This document shows positions 23,452 through 34,259 of a DNA stretch of 64,000 nt, in pieces. The notes beneath the pieces are model-generated. The model did not search any database. It saw only the letters and a program-made list of their open reading frames with translations, and was not told where the DNA came from. Origin of the DNA: Poronia punctata (taxonomy: Eukaryota > Ascomycota > Sordariomycetes > Xylariales > Xylariaceae). The DNA is taken from assembly GCA_022579005.1 (NCBI GenBank), contig MU401514.1, positions 124,001 through 188,000 on the forward strand, given 5' to 3'. The position numbers and the translations under genes were made by a program. Position 1 is the stretch's first letter. Every line of letters starts with the position of its first letter.

Positions 23452-23910
23452 TTAAATGACCCATCGGACCCTTCTCGACTCTTGCCGTCCATCTTCTACC
23501 TGACCCGGTCGGGAGAGGTATTCCTCGAGTGTCAGGGCCTCAAGGGCGCCGACAATGTGCTCACCTTGATCAACATCAAACACCCTGCCCCGACGCTTAC
23601 GTTCGCCTTCGGAAACAACATATCCACTCCTGCCATTCTTTGCACACCTATACATGTTTTTCTCGTAAGCTAGTTCCACAGCGACGAGATGCTCGATTGA
23701 CCTGCAACACAAAGATTGGTAGGCGTGGCAGTGTTGTAGAAGCTCGGCGGCCAGGGGGGACGGGTCACCCGACGATATGATATGTGCCATGACTTCTTCA
23801 ACGAACATCAGGGCTCGCGAGTACGATGTTAGGGTCTTTGCAGATAGGATGCTCATGATTATACCGTGCAGCTCCTGGGCCTGCGGGAGACGGATGGGAG
23901 GAATAGCCAT
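23452..23910 (-). CDS. hypothetical protein, 152 aa
   Basis: Single-exon frame that I do not recognise. Residues 1-80 look mainly alpha-helical (LHGIIMSILSAKTLTSYSRA, then AAELLQHCHAYQSLC). The C-terminal half is charged and Arg-rich. There is no signal peptide or membrane helix. It is a reasonable small soluble protein, but a chance frame or a degraded gene fragment is possible. No upstream exon with a good donor was found. Confidence 0.4.
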   Translation of the reverse strand: MAIPPIRLPQAQELHGIIMSILSAKTLTSYSRALMFVEEVMAHIISSGDPSPLAAELLQHCHAYQSLCCRSIEHLVAVELAYEKNMYRCAKNGRSGYVVSEGERKRRGRVFDVDQGEHIVGALEALTLEEYLSRPGQVEDGRQESRRVRWVI

Positions 23911-24497
23911 TGCGAGATAGAAGGAAGATGGTAACCGTGTACGTGCGTGGATCTTGTTGTCTCACGAGAATACTATCGAGGTCTTTGTGCTCTCTTTCTT
24001 GGAAAAGACCCGTCTTCTCGTGTTCCGCTGGTGATGTGGTAAGATGTTGTGAGACATGAATATAATGAGTCGTGTCTGGTTTATATAGTTCAAGTAGCCT
24101 TCGGCTTCGGCACAATGCTCATTGTTTACCGACAAGAACTCAGTGTTGGTTGTGTCTGTCTGTCTTTCAGCATCGGGGGTTCAAGTGTCCAAGACAAAGG
24201 GCGAGATTTCCTTTCAATTACATTGTCGGTACCAAGCTTGCAAGAATTCATTGTCCTGATTTACTACGTGCTTGACCATGGTCTGCAGTCGATAACTCGT
24301 CCGGTTCCTTTATTGGCAGGGTTTACGACCATTGTTGCTTGTAGACCCCTTTAGCGCAGTCTTTGTGTATTCTGTCATCAACAACTTGCGGAGATGAGTC
24401 GGTTGTGAGCTTGGTCTGCTATAGCACACTTTGATTTTCTCTGGTCGTGTATCAGATCTTGATTATATCGGGGGCTGCCGAGGTCGGAAACGGTGGT
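23911..24497. other. intergenic, no gene seen
   Basis: Short spacer between two genes on the minus strand. Nothing recognised. Confidence 0.5.
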
Positions 24498-25802
24498 TCA
24501 ACGCAAAACAACCCAATCGCATGAAACGCCCCAGCGTCCGAGCCCTTCCAAGACGACCTCCCAGGTAGGCGGCGCGATGCCGACCAATACGCCGGCTTCC
24601 ACCATGTTATTGCCACCAAGCCCGCTTAACCGGCCTGGACCCGCGAGTATGACCTTGACCGTGTTCGCAGCTAGGACCTCGCCGGTTTGTTCACCTTGGC
24701 CTTGACCTTTATCTGGCTCATGCTCGGTATCCGTGTCTGTGACAACGAGTCTACCCGTCACTAGGGTCATGCTCCGGGCGCTGCCACTGCCTCCACGAGA
24801 CTCTTGGACCCGAATCCGTGTAGCCCATTCGTCATCACGCTTTGTAATGAGACTAGATACCCCGGTGCCCGCCTCGATATCGACGAGCCACTCGCGAAGC
24901 TCGGAAGCTAGGCCTCCGGGGACGTATTTTGTGCCCTTGCGCCTCGGAGAAAAGGCATCTGGCAAGGGCTCGGCATGAGATGGACCTTCCGGTCTTTCTA
25001 CTGGCTTGAAGCGGGGTGCTTTGTGGAAAGTCGGTTGCTGGACTGCGGGTATTTGCCTCTCATGATGCCGTGTCTGGGCCTTGGCTCCGGGATCTCCAGG
25101 CAGGCCGGCGTCGAAGAATGCCCCTGCGTCCAAGTGGTTGCTCGAGGTCTCGGCCTCTATGATGGAGGGCTCTTTGTCCAGAATGATGTCTTGTATACTG
25201 CTTGGAAGTTCGTCGCGCATCTCTACATCCGATTCACACTCATCCACGGGGATATACGGGTATTCCACCGGCTCACTACCGAGGGAAGACAAGGACAGAC
25301 GTCTGCGTTTGGTGGTCCTCTCCATCGTTGTGTCGTCGTCTTCGTCATCGCTCTCTATTTCCCTAAGAGGCGAGGACTCTCGCACCACTTCATCTTCATC
25401 CGTCACCGAGTCTGGTCTATATCCGACGCGATCCCCATCATCATCATGGACCTGGTATAGACCGGTTGACTCCTGTGACGGAGGCGGCGAACTATCAATA
25501 GCATCGTCAAGGCCTGTTCCACGATGGCGGAATGGTGTCAAAGATGACGATGAAGGTCCAGCCCGTGGTGTAGAGTGCAGCGAGAAGCGCGGCGTGACCT
25601 GGAATTGCTGGCTGCCAGGCTTGAAAACCGGCTTAGGCGTCTCAGTGCGGGGCTGAGATCGCTTTGGCACCAGGAAGCGGTGTGGTTTGGGCGTCTGTGG
25701 CGGAAATGAAAAGTGTTAGGCGTCACTGTTGTGAGAAAATACCAAATGTGCTCTTATAGAAGACGTGAAGGACCAAGGTCTTACAGCTGGGGGTGGCGCC
25801 AT
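24498..25802 (-). CDS. hypothetical nuclear-type protein, 404 aa
   Basis: Exons 25802-25785 (MAPPPA) and 25694-24498. The tiny first exon joins in frame to TPKPHRFLVPKRSQ through a GTAAGA donor and a CACAG acceptor. Residues 1-240 are low-complexity, Ser/Pro and acidic, with a basic TKRRR patch near 130 that could serve as a nuclear signal. The last 145 residues look folded: KYVPGGLASELREWLVDIE, then alternating hydrophobic strands (MTLVTGRLVV, TVKVILAGPG, WEVVLEG, CDWVVL) that could be a small beta-barrel or OB-like fold. I do not know the family; the fold remark is inference. It lies head-to-tail with MRC1, 0.7 kb apart. Confidence 0.75.
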
Positions 25803-26515
25803 CGTCACATAATGGGGCTACAATGCTAAGGGGTTTACTGTTTTGCTTCGAAGGTAAATAGGCACTACCGCGGTCTTCGAGCCACGCATGATCCAAAAAA
25901 AAATAGGCGCATGGGGTTTATGGTATGAAGATATCGTCTACTGTGTAGATGTGGTCAATCATAAAAATACATACTTGATGATGGTGAAGAAGTCCTGAGT
26001 CCTGACCTTTGTTGGGAATGTTAGGTGTTTCAATAAAGGTACATACCTTACATTACCTTAGGTATGTACTAGGGGTGGGCCACCATGTACAGGGTACGTA
26101 CCAAATATGTAACGTGACCCACCTACTCAGTACCTACGTTTACATATGTAGGTACCTACATCAAGCTAACGGCTTTAGGCATAGGTGCCTACGAGTAATA
26201 GCAAGGGTCATTGAAAAGGCCCCTATTCTTGCCAACCTACCCTATCACATTATGTTACTCACTTCAAATTGAGACGGTCAAGGCGTACTATGGCGTGGAT
26301 GTCTTTATTGAGCCTCAGGTAGTTAAAGAGGTAACGTTAAATAATTTCAAGGCCTTCAGGTCCATAAGTAGGTAGACTAGTTTATCCTACATCCCGAACG
26401 CCTACGCCTGACACGCACGGCAACGCCATATACGTATTTGTATCTATAAAACAAACTGCAGGCTACGTGTTATACCCAACCCGACCCAACGCTGTAGCAA
26501 ATGCGTTATAGGACA
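25803..26515. other. intergenic, no gene seen
   Basis: Spacer between the MRC1 stop codon and the start of the 404-aa gene. It includes a dense run of TAGGTAC/GTACCTA words (about 26040-26160). No coding frame supported. Confidence 0.55.
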
Positions 26516-29500
26516 TTATTCAAAGGAACCGGTCCCAAACAAACCGCCAACCACTTTACTTCTGCCCTCAGCATCTTTCCACTTTCTCGCTTCTCGTCTC
26601 TTCTCAGCTTCAGCCACTTTGGCCCTGCGTTCGTTCTCGTGCGCAAAGTAGTTGATGCCCGAGTGTTTGCTCGCCGTCTTCTTCAACTTGCCATCGTCCC
26701 CGAAACTGGCAGCTTTGTTGAGGGAGCTTGAGTGGCTAGTCGCAGAGGCTTGGACCATGCCACTGCTGCTGGCTGGTGATGCTCCGACGTTGGGGCTCGA
26801 AACCAACTTGGTCGAGTTTGTAGTGGCGCGCCGCAACAAAGCCGGTACTTTAAATCCGCTACCCGCCGTCGAGGGTGCTGTAAAGGCAAGACGGCCAGAG
26901 CCGCCCGCGCTGCTTGTAGAGATGGACGAAGAAGAGTTGCGTTTCAAGGCAATTCGATCAACGACCGCATTGGTCCTGCGGCCGCTAGGGGCCCGGTTTT
27001 CTTGATTCGACGAAGAGGTCGACGGGCGCTCGAACTCCTCGTTTTCCTCATCATCGGAACCGACCTCGGTAGCAGGTATGACGGATCCGACCGAGGCATT
27101 AGGCTCTTCAAGCAACGCCGAAAGAGACCTCCGTACCTCTGCGATGGACGACGGGCGGACAACGGCCTTAGGGCGCCTCTCGCTAGGGCCAGGTCGCGAC
27201 GCATGATCGTCCATGCGAGATCGTTTACGTCCGGCAGCTACAGGGGCTAGAGGTTGGCTGTTGGGTATGGCACCGTCGCCCTGGTTGGTATTTTGAGACT
27301 GGCTGTCGTCGTCACTCGTTGATGTAGGGTCGACAAATTGCTCGCCCAGGTCCCAGTCGTCGTTATCGATTGTATCCTCGATACTCTTGAGGAATGCGGC
27401 GTTGCGAGGGTTCTCTGCAATTTTGCCGATCCGTTCATCTGCAAAAAGCGCCTTTTGCATTTTTGCGAATTTCTGACGTTTCAAGCGGCGGCGTGCCTCC
27501 CCCCCATCATCCGAGTCGGAAAGGTCGAAGTCGTGTCCGTCACCGCCCCGACGCCTTTTGCGGAGCATACCGGTGGTGATGTCTCGGAAGAGCTTGTCCA
27601 TCTGGGCAGCATCGGCTTTACGCTCACGATCCCTAGATGACAGAAGTTAGTCGCGGAGAACTTGGTGATTCGGTCCTGGCTGGATACTTACGCGAACAGA
27701 CCGGCTAGCTTCTCCATGTCGCCGTCATTGTTACCCGTGTCATCGATCATCTGCTTTACGAGCTCATCATCCTCGTCGCTAGAATCCTCCCCGTCCGCTC
27801 CACCGAGGCCGGCATATTCATCCTCCGATTCGACTGCCTGTTCCTCCACCATTTCTGTGGCTTTGCTTTTATTTTTATTAAACTTCTTTTTCGATTTTCT
27901 TTCTCGGATCGTGGCCTTCTCCAGTATACTGAATGCGTCAGGCGCGACATGTTTCTCAACCGCCGCACTAGGTTCTGCCGAGGGGGTGAGGCTGTCAGGC
28001 ATGTCGGCAGAGGCGGACGTTGAACTCGTCGCAGCAAGATCTGTCCTCCGCAGCAATTTACCCTTTTTTCGTACGAGCGGCGAATCTTGGGTAGGCGGCA
28101 CGTCGGGAACGCTGCTGAGCGGTTGGGTCTTGATAGTGGACTGTGTGGGGTCGATGAACCGTTGTTTCAACGGGGTGTAATCTTGGAAGCCCCGGTCTTG
28201 AGTAGGTTCCAAGAATTCCGACATCTGTGTTGTGTTCTCCTGCAAGATACTATCAAAGCCATGCATCTGTGACTGTGTGTAATGCAGTCGCAACGCTTGC
28301 GTTTGGCTCTCGTTGCGCCGGGGGTCCTCTGGCTTGGTTGTTTGACTATCGGCCACCACATCGTGGTCTTGAGACTGTCCAACGACAGCGGAGAACTGGG
28401 AGTCGGGGAATTGGTCGATGCTAGGCATGAACTCCATAGGGGAACCGCCGGGAGACCCTGCTTGACTATCATCCATGGTGCCGGCAAAAATCTGTGTTAG
28501 ACCCAATCCAGCAGGGGCTGCCGCTGCAACAGGAAGTCCAGGGATGAATGTTTTGGTAGCCGAGCGTAGAACAGAAGTGGGTGGTTTGGGCGATTCAGAG
28601 CCAGGCGCAGAGGGCGATTTCGGGAATGACCTTTTTGCCCTAGGTGTAGCCTTGACATTTTCACCCTCTTCGTCTTCGTCATCAGAGATGACTTGAGCGC
28701 GTTTCTTGGGCCGTCGAAGTGCAAGAGTCGACGAGCGATGCCTTGCTTCGCCATCCTCGTCTGAATCCCCTGCTGTCATATTTGTAGCTTCAACCTTCTC
28801 TGAGCTATCTTCCTCCGCTTCGTCTTCAAGCTGCACATCAGGTCGGGTCTTGTCTTCCGCTTCGCCGGCTTCATCTTCAGACACAGCCATAGCTTCGTCG
28901 GTTATGCCTTCTTGAACATTTTCTTCCCCTCCTTCTTCTTCCTCATCCTCAGAGCCAGAAAGTTCGAGCTCCTCAGGATCCTCGGGATCTTCATTCCTAT
29001 CGTCTTCAAAGCTATCGTCATCGCTGTCATCCCAAGCAAGGGGGTCTGCTTCGCCGCTTTGCTTCTTGTCCTTGCGGGCCTTTTTGGCATCCTCCCGTTC
29101 ACGCAGCATGATCTCTTCAGCTTCTTGTCGTGCTTTGGCAACAATGTCCTCGACCTGCTCTCGTTCACGCTCCCTCTCCTCGGCGGTTTGAACCACGACG
29201 CCCTTGGAACGGAGGATGTCGAGACGTCGTTCGCGCTCGAGCTTCGCCTGGGCCTTTGCGCGTTGTTGCAGTGACATGTGGAGCTCTCCAAAGGTCATAG
29301 ACGGCTTCGCGTTCCTGCCGCGTGTCGGTTCCTTGGGTGGAGAGGAAAGATGTGCGAGATTGCGCAAGATCTTCATCTCCCTAGATTCTTGTGCTATCTT
29401 TTCCGGGATACGGGCGAATACGGCTTCAATTTTATCCTTCGCCTTGTGGTCCGTGATTATAAGGTCATCGTCTAAATCCACCATGGCAGAATTAGCTTGT

Positions 29501-30834
29501 GTGGCCGGAAGCTTAACTCTGACTTGGCGCAACGTCTTCCGCTTCGGAGGTAGTGACTTTTCGTTTTCGGAAACGTTAGATGCCGCCGCATCAGCTTTTT
29601 CTTGTGTCTTATTCTTTTGTCTCATTTGAGCTAGAGCATCTTCCAAGGTGAGAAGCTCGTCGTCATCACTCTCGTGCAGAGAAGTCTCGTTCTCTGGTAC
29701 GAGGGGAGTGGTGGTTGACATGCCGGTCACTTCCTTGGATACAAGGGGAGGAGAACTAGGTGGCGTTCCGTTGTCTGGCACTTCGGCATCCGTCTGACTG
29801 GGTGTAGTGGGACGACTCGAGTTTGTAGTCTCCTTCTGAGTGACGCCCGTGTCGCCCTCGACCCGGAAGTTGAAGCGTTGAAAAAGTGAAGCTTTGCTGA
29901 TTTTCTTCTTCGTCTTCACTTCGTGCGCAAGCTGGAGGCTTCTGCTCAATCGCTGCGTTTCGCGGTTCATTTCTTCCAACGCTTTCTTGCTCGCCTTTCG
30001 GGCTGGGCGGGAGACGTCCTGCGTCAGTTTACGACCGCCTTCATCGTCCGAAATATCGGACATGTCGTCCTCATCGCTATCAGGCCCCATGGAAGTCTGC
30101 GCGTCTATACGCTGAGCGCGTTCTAACCTCTGCCTTTCCTCTTCCTCTTCTCGCTCACGCCGTTCTTTTCTCTTCTTTTCTAGCAGTGCTTTGAAACGGA
30201 CGCTTTTACTTAGGTCGACGGGCAAATCATCTTCATCGCTGTCGGAATCGGCACCTGGGCTTTGAGCCGGCGAAGACACAAAAAGACCGGGCGTCGATTG
30301 TCGGGTTCCTTGGGGCGTCTTTTCCGGTGTGGTCTCTCGCTCGCGTCGTGTTTGCCTCCTTCTCGACGGGGCTATTATGTCGCCGTCTTCATCTTCATCG
30401 TTATCTTCGACTTCAGGCGAGTGTCGTGGACTGATGTTGCCGGATACTAAAGGTGATGGCTGTCTTGTATCTGGGCTGTTTCCCGTGAGGGCCCTTGAGG
30501 GTGATTTGGGGGGCAGGTCAGTTTTGCCGAAGGCGGCATGCATCCGAGCAGCGACACGACCCCGAGGTCGGATAATCTCGTCATCTTCATCATCCTCCAC
30601 GGCATTATCGCTGTTGTCGCACTCGGTGGGTGGCCTCGGCGGGTGGTGCGTATTCTTGCTCTTGTCAATTGCAGATGATAGTGGCTTTGGGTCACTTGGA
30701 CCACTGGATTCGTCGTCTGAGCTTTTATCATCTATTGTTGCTAACAACGCCCTCACTTTCGAACGAGGTGTCAATTGCGGCGACGACGGGGCGGACGTGT
30801 CGCCTAATGGCGATGGTGTGCGAGCCGAAGCCAT
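26516..30834 (-). CDS. MRC1: mediator of replication checkpoint Mrc1/claspin
   Basis: Mrc1 travels with the replisome, links Pol epsilon to the CMG helicase, and passes stalled-fork signals from Mec1/ATR to Rad53/Cds1. Exons 30834-27692 and 27632-26516 (1419 aa); the 59-nt intron joins EKLAGLFA to DRERKADAAQMDKLFRDI in frame. The protein is very acidic and charged, with long Glu/Lys coiled-coil stretches. SQ/TQ sites cluster at about 28130-28400 (TQSQMHGF, ENTTQMSE, LEPTQDRGF), the usual checkpoint-kinase targets. The conserved MRC1 domain spans the splice junction and ends with FADERIGKIAENPRN. I chose MASARTPSP as the start; upstream in-frame ATGs (30849, 30921) read into a less likely leader. 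Three ACGCGT boxes lie 0.31-0.35 kb upstream. Confidence 0.94.
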
Positions 30835-31779
30835 ATCGACTGCTACCATATGACACAAGGCTAAAAAGATGAGATATTTGAAATAAATCACTTGTGTATG
30901 GGCATGATACCATAACACCACCTCTGATCCTCTGCAAGCGGAAGATTGCTAGAAAGTATTAAGTTTCTGTCAGTTGGTGTTTGAATTGGTACAGTAGGTA
31001 TGGGAAATGTAGCCCGGCATGCGAGTATCTACTTTGGACCAGTGGTTGTAGGGGTCATTCTTCATTTATGGCACAGGAAGCACTACTAGACTAACCTATT
31101 GTATGTACCTATTTACATTAGGCGTGCCGGGGCAGCATTGACACGCGTGTGAGACGCGTTCTATCACAAGTAGACGCGTTAAGCTCTTGAAAGTGGGCCC
31201 CAAAATACTGGATCAACCACACGTCATTTGCTACTTGCCCTGGCTTATGTAATATGAGTACACCACCCCATACCTGTAGCCTGTAGGTATAATGTGGTGA
31301 TGATGTATTACTGAAGTTGTAAGTAGGTACTTTGCACGCGGTAGTATAACATTTAACATCTTTTGTGTACATAAAATGCAGCCAGCGCCTAACCTTACAT
31401 GTAAGTAGGTAAGGTACCCTCTTAACTCACACCTATCGAGGTGGACTCAAGGTATGACAAACTCCCAACACCACTCCGGAGAACATGTAATGTTGCAAAT
31501 ATGCATACAATAGCAGTCTCTTGGTTAGTCCCTGCTATCCATTCCTGCAATATGACTGGGCGACTATCATAGGATTAGAAGCCAATCCAAATACCCCGAG
31601 CCATCAATGTATAGGGTATCGCAAACATGGGTACAGTAAGAGAAGCTGAAACCACCTCCCCCTATTTTATCCGCAGAACGCCAGGTACTCTCCTTTTGGT
31701 CTTTCCAACCGTGATCATGTAACCAGTCCTTTTGCGCCAAACCAATGCTCATGCTCCCAGAATCATTAAACACGTACAG
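30835..31779. other. intergenic, MRC1 promoter
   Basis: Region between the MRC1 start and the ADA1 stop, both genes on the minus strand. Its main feature is a cluster of three ACGCGT hexamers at 31143-31179. No gene seen. Confidence 0.6.
31143..31179. promoter_or_regulatory. cluster of three MCB boxes (ACGCGT) upstream of MRC1
   Basis: Perfect ACGCGT hexamers at 31143-31148, 31154-31159 and 31174-31179. This palindrome is the MluI cell-cycle box bound by MBF (Mbp1/Swi6 or Res/Cdc10). MRC1 is an MBF-type G1/S gene in both model yeasts. The cluster lies 309-345 bp upstream of the chosen start codon, a sensible promoter distance. Binding in this organism is inferred. Confidence 0.7.
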
Positions 31780-33335
31780 CTAAGCGCTAGCCAACAACGA
31801 GTCAAGCACGTTGTTGAGCGTCTGCATATCCTGTGCACTTGACCCGGCCCAGATTTGCTCATCGTCTTCTTCCTCGTCGAGATCCATTGCATCGGGTCCG
31901 GCACCATTCGCCGTAGTTGTGCCCCGGTGGCTACCATCGGCCCCGTTGACACCTTGTTTGTCGCCACTAAGCGAAGGTGCATGCCCAGGTATATAGGTAT
32001 AGTCGTCGTAGTGGTTTAGCTCCCCGTCCCTATAGGTATGTATCACCGACTGCCGGATGATTGGTAGGGTGCTGATGCCGCAATCCCCAATTTCTAAAGC
32101 GAGCCGCAAGTCTGCGATGCCCAATGGCGGGCGCTCGCTCGCAGCTTTTGCCTCGATAGGTAAGAGCCCGCTCTTGTCTCTGGAGAGCTCTCCATTCGTG
32201 ACAGCCTCCTCTTCTTTTTTCAGCTGCCGGCGGTATTTGTGCGTTTGTATCCAGCCAGACCCTGCTGAAAATGCGACACTGGCAGAATCTCCAGGTCTAT
32301 TGCTCCTTGTCCTACTAAATACTGTCGATAGAAACTCTTTGATAAATGTCTCCGTCGCGACAGTCATGAACTGGGCGACGTCGGGAGCGTGACCGCCAAC
32401 AAGCCCAGCCTCGTATGATATCGGCAACATGCGTGATTCTATGCTTGCCGTGTCGGGAAACTCTCCCGATTCCACAGCCAAAGGTTGCGCAAATCGTTTT
32501 CGTATTTCCAAATCAAAGTCTACCGCAATGATTAACAGTTGTGCATCTGGATTGACCCAGAATCCCCCAACTTACTCATTTGGTTGAGACCACTTGCACT
32601 TGGTGGAACCTCCGGTTGCCGCGGGGTTCTGACCTTGTGGTGTTCCATGAACATATCAGCCATGGCATCATGCGGGTCGAACTGACAGACAAGCCAAGTT
32701 AGTAAGGGCCCAGTAATTGCGGTTGGCGCATTAAAAGGGAGAGGGTAGGCGCACATCGTTGAGCGCCAGGTCTTTGATGCGCCTCCTGTCGCGAGCCGGG
32801 AGCTGCATAACCTCGGCCTTCAACTTCCGTTCGGCGGCGTCGCCGGTGACGGGTTTTGCACCGACGTTGGCCGCAGGCTTGTCGTTAGCCGAAACCCAAG
32901 GCGCCAAGCCTTGATCAGGCATTTCCCTGGTCAAGTTCCCATATATCGCGGCCACAAGCTGGTTGTGCAGATGGAACTTCTCGCCATTTGGGGAGGCCAG
33001 TATGGGATAGATGTGTTCCGAGTACTCGGCCTGGTTTAGCCGCCCTGGACACCGACTCTAGTCAATACGGAGGAACATAACGCGGAGTGTTAGGGGCACG
33101 AGAACGAACCCAAAATAAATTGGGTGGTGGCGTCTTTGTAGGTGTTCCATTGTTCAATGCCAATGGCAGACTTCAAGCTCTTGTATAACGGTTCGAGATC
33201 GATGCGGGCCGGGATTATTTGGCTGGTCTTTGTGATCTTTTGCGTAGCGGGAGTGGAAACTGTTATCGTTTTGAGAACTGGCGTAGACAGGCTAATGGAG
33301 GGACGGCTCAGAGCCGCAGGATCTATGTCCGGCAT
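31780..33335 (-). CDS. HFI1: SAGA complex subunit Ada1/Hfi1 (TADA1 family)
   Basis: Structural subunit of the SAGA coactivator core, carrying a histone-fold that pairs with Taf12. Exons: 33335-33110, 33044-32755, 32681-32576, 32519-31780 (453 aa), all frames closing. The start [13 protein letters not shown] matches the usual beginning of filamentous-fungal Ada1. [17 protein letters not shown], then [20 protein letters not shown] (formed only after splicing) is the Tada1 signature. [11 protein letters not shown] and the segment [14 protein letters not shown] also form across junctions. The histone-fold region follows at about 240-300. The acidic C-terminus ends in [13 protein letters not shown]. 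Donor GTTCGT is used in intron 1. It is divergent from the GCP3 gene, 0.92 kb between the start codons. Confidence 0.9.
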
Positions 33336-34259
33336 TTTGGCCGAAATATTGCTTTCGCTTGCGGTATTTTCAACTGTTTCTGGCCTCTGACGAGGCTCAC
33401 GCGCTGGAATATGAATGCCGGGGGTCGGCACAACAGGTGCGAGCTTAGAACGGTGAGCGAGTTAAACAGAGGGAGGACCGCGTGCTGTTATAGAGCACGG
33501 CGCCACGCAAATCAGGGACGAAACCCCATGGATTTCGTTGCCTTAGCGCATGCGACCAAGTTGTCGGTCTCGAACCGATGGAAAAGCGTCGGTGGTGACA
33601 ATTATACGATGGAGGTTTCCCGAGGCTTGCTGGTGGCATTCAAGCTAAAGGGTGTAATGTTGTCTTGCGCCCATAACCAAATGATGGAGACGTGGGCCGC
33701 TAACCAGGTACGTACATATGTACATCAAAGCCGGGGTCGATACGAGTACTCACAGAAAAGATGGGAGATCTCCAAGGGCAATCAAAAGGAGGAAACCAGA
33801 GTAATGTATGCTCTATGTAACTCGCTCGCTGCGTAAATAGACTCTATAGGTACATACTTAACACCTTCGAGGTTTGGGTGATGTCAATACTATGTAGATG
33901 TTACGAGCAGAATACAGTACAGATAGTAGGCTGTTCTATTTACACCGTTTCAGGCCTACAGTACAAAGCCTCCAGTAGTGGGAGGGGACATGGCATGATG
34001 GCGCTGTGGTGGTGGTTTTGGGGTGGGCTAGGAGCCTAGGTGTATAACATAGGAGCATGCACACTGTGTTTACGCCGTATCCCCCCGCAATATAGCGCGT
34101 CGCGTCCTCGACATACTGCCCACTTCGCTTCAACATGCGATCAGGGTATGTGTTTCTAACCGTATCTGTTGACATGGTCCATCACTCTTTTTGCTTTGGG
34201 CTGCTATGTAGGAGCGTGTACTCTGGCATATAAACTTACGTCCCAGGCAAAATGATATC
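33336..34259. other. intergenic, divergent promoter of ADA1 and GCP3
   Basis: Shared upstream region of two housekeeping genes. Open frames run upstream of the ADA1 ATG without a stop for some distance, so a longer N-terminus is not excluded, but the family start argues against it. No other gene seen. Confidence 0.55.
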
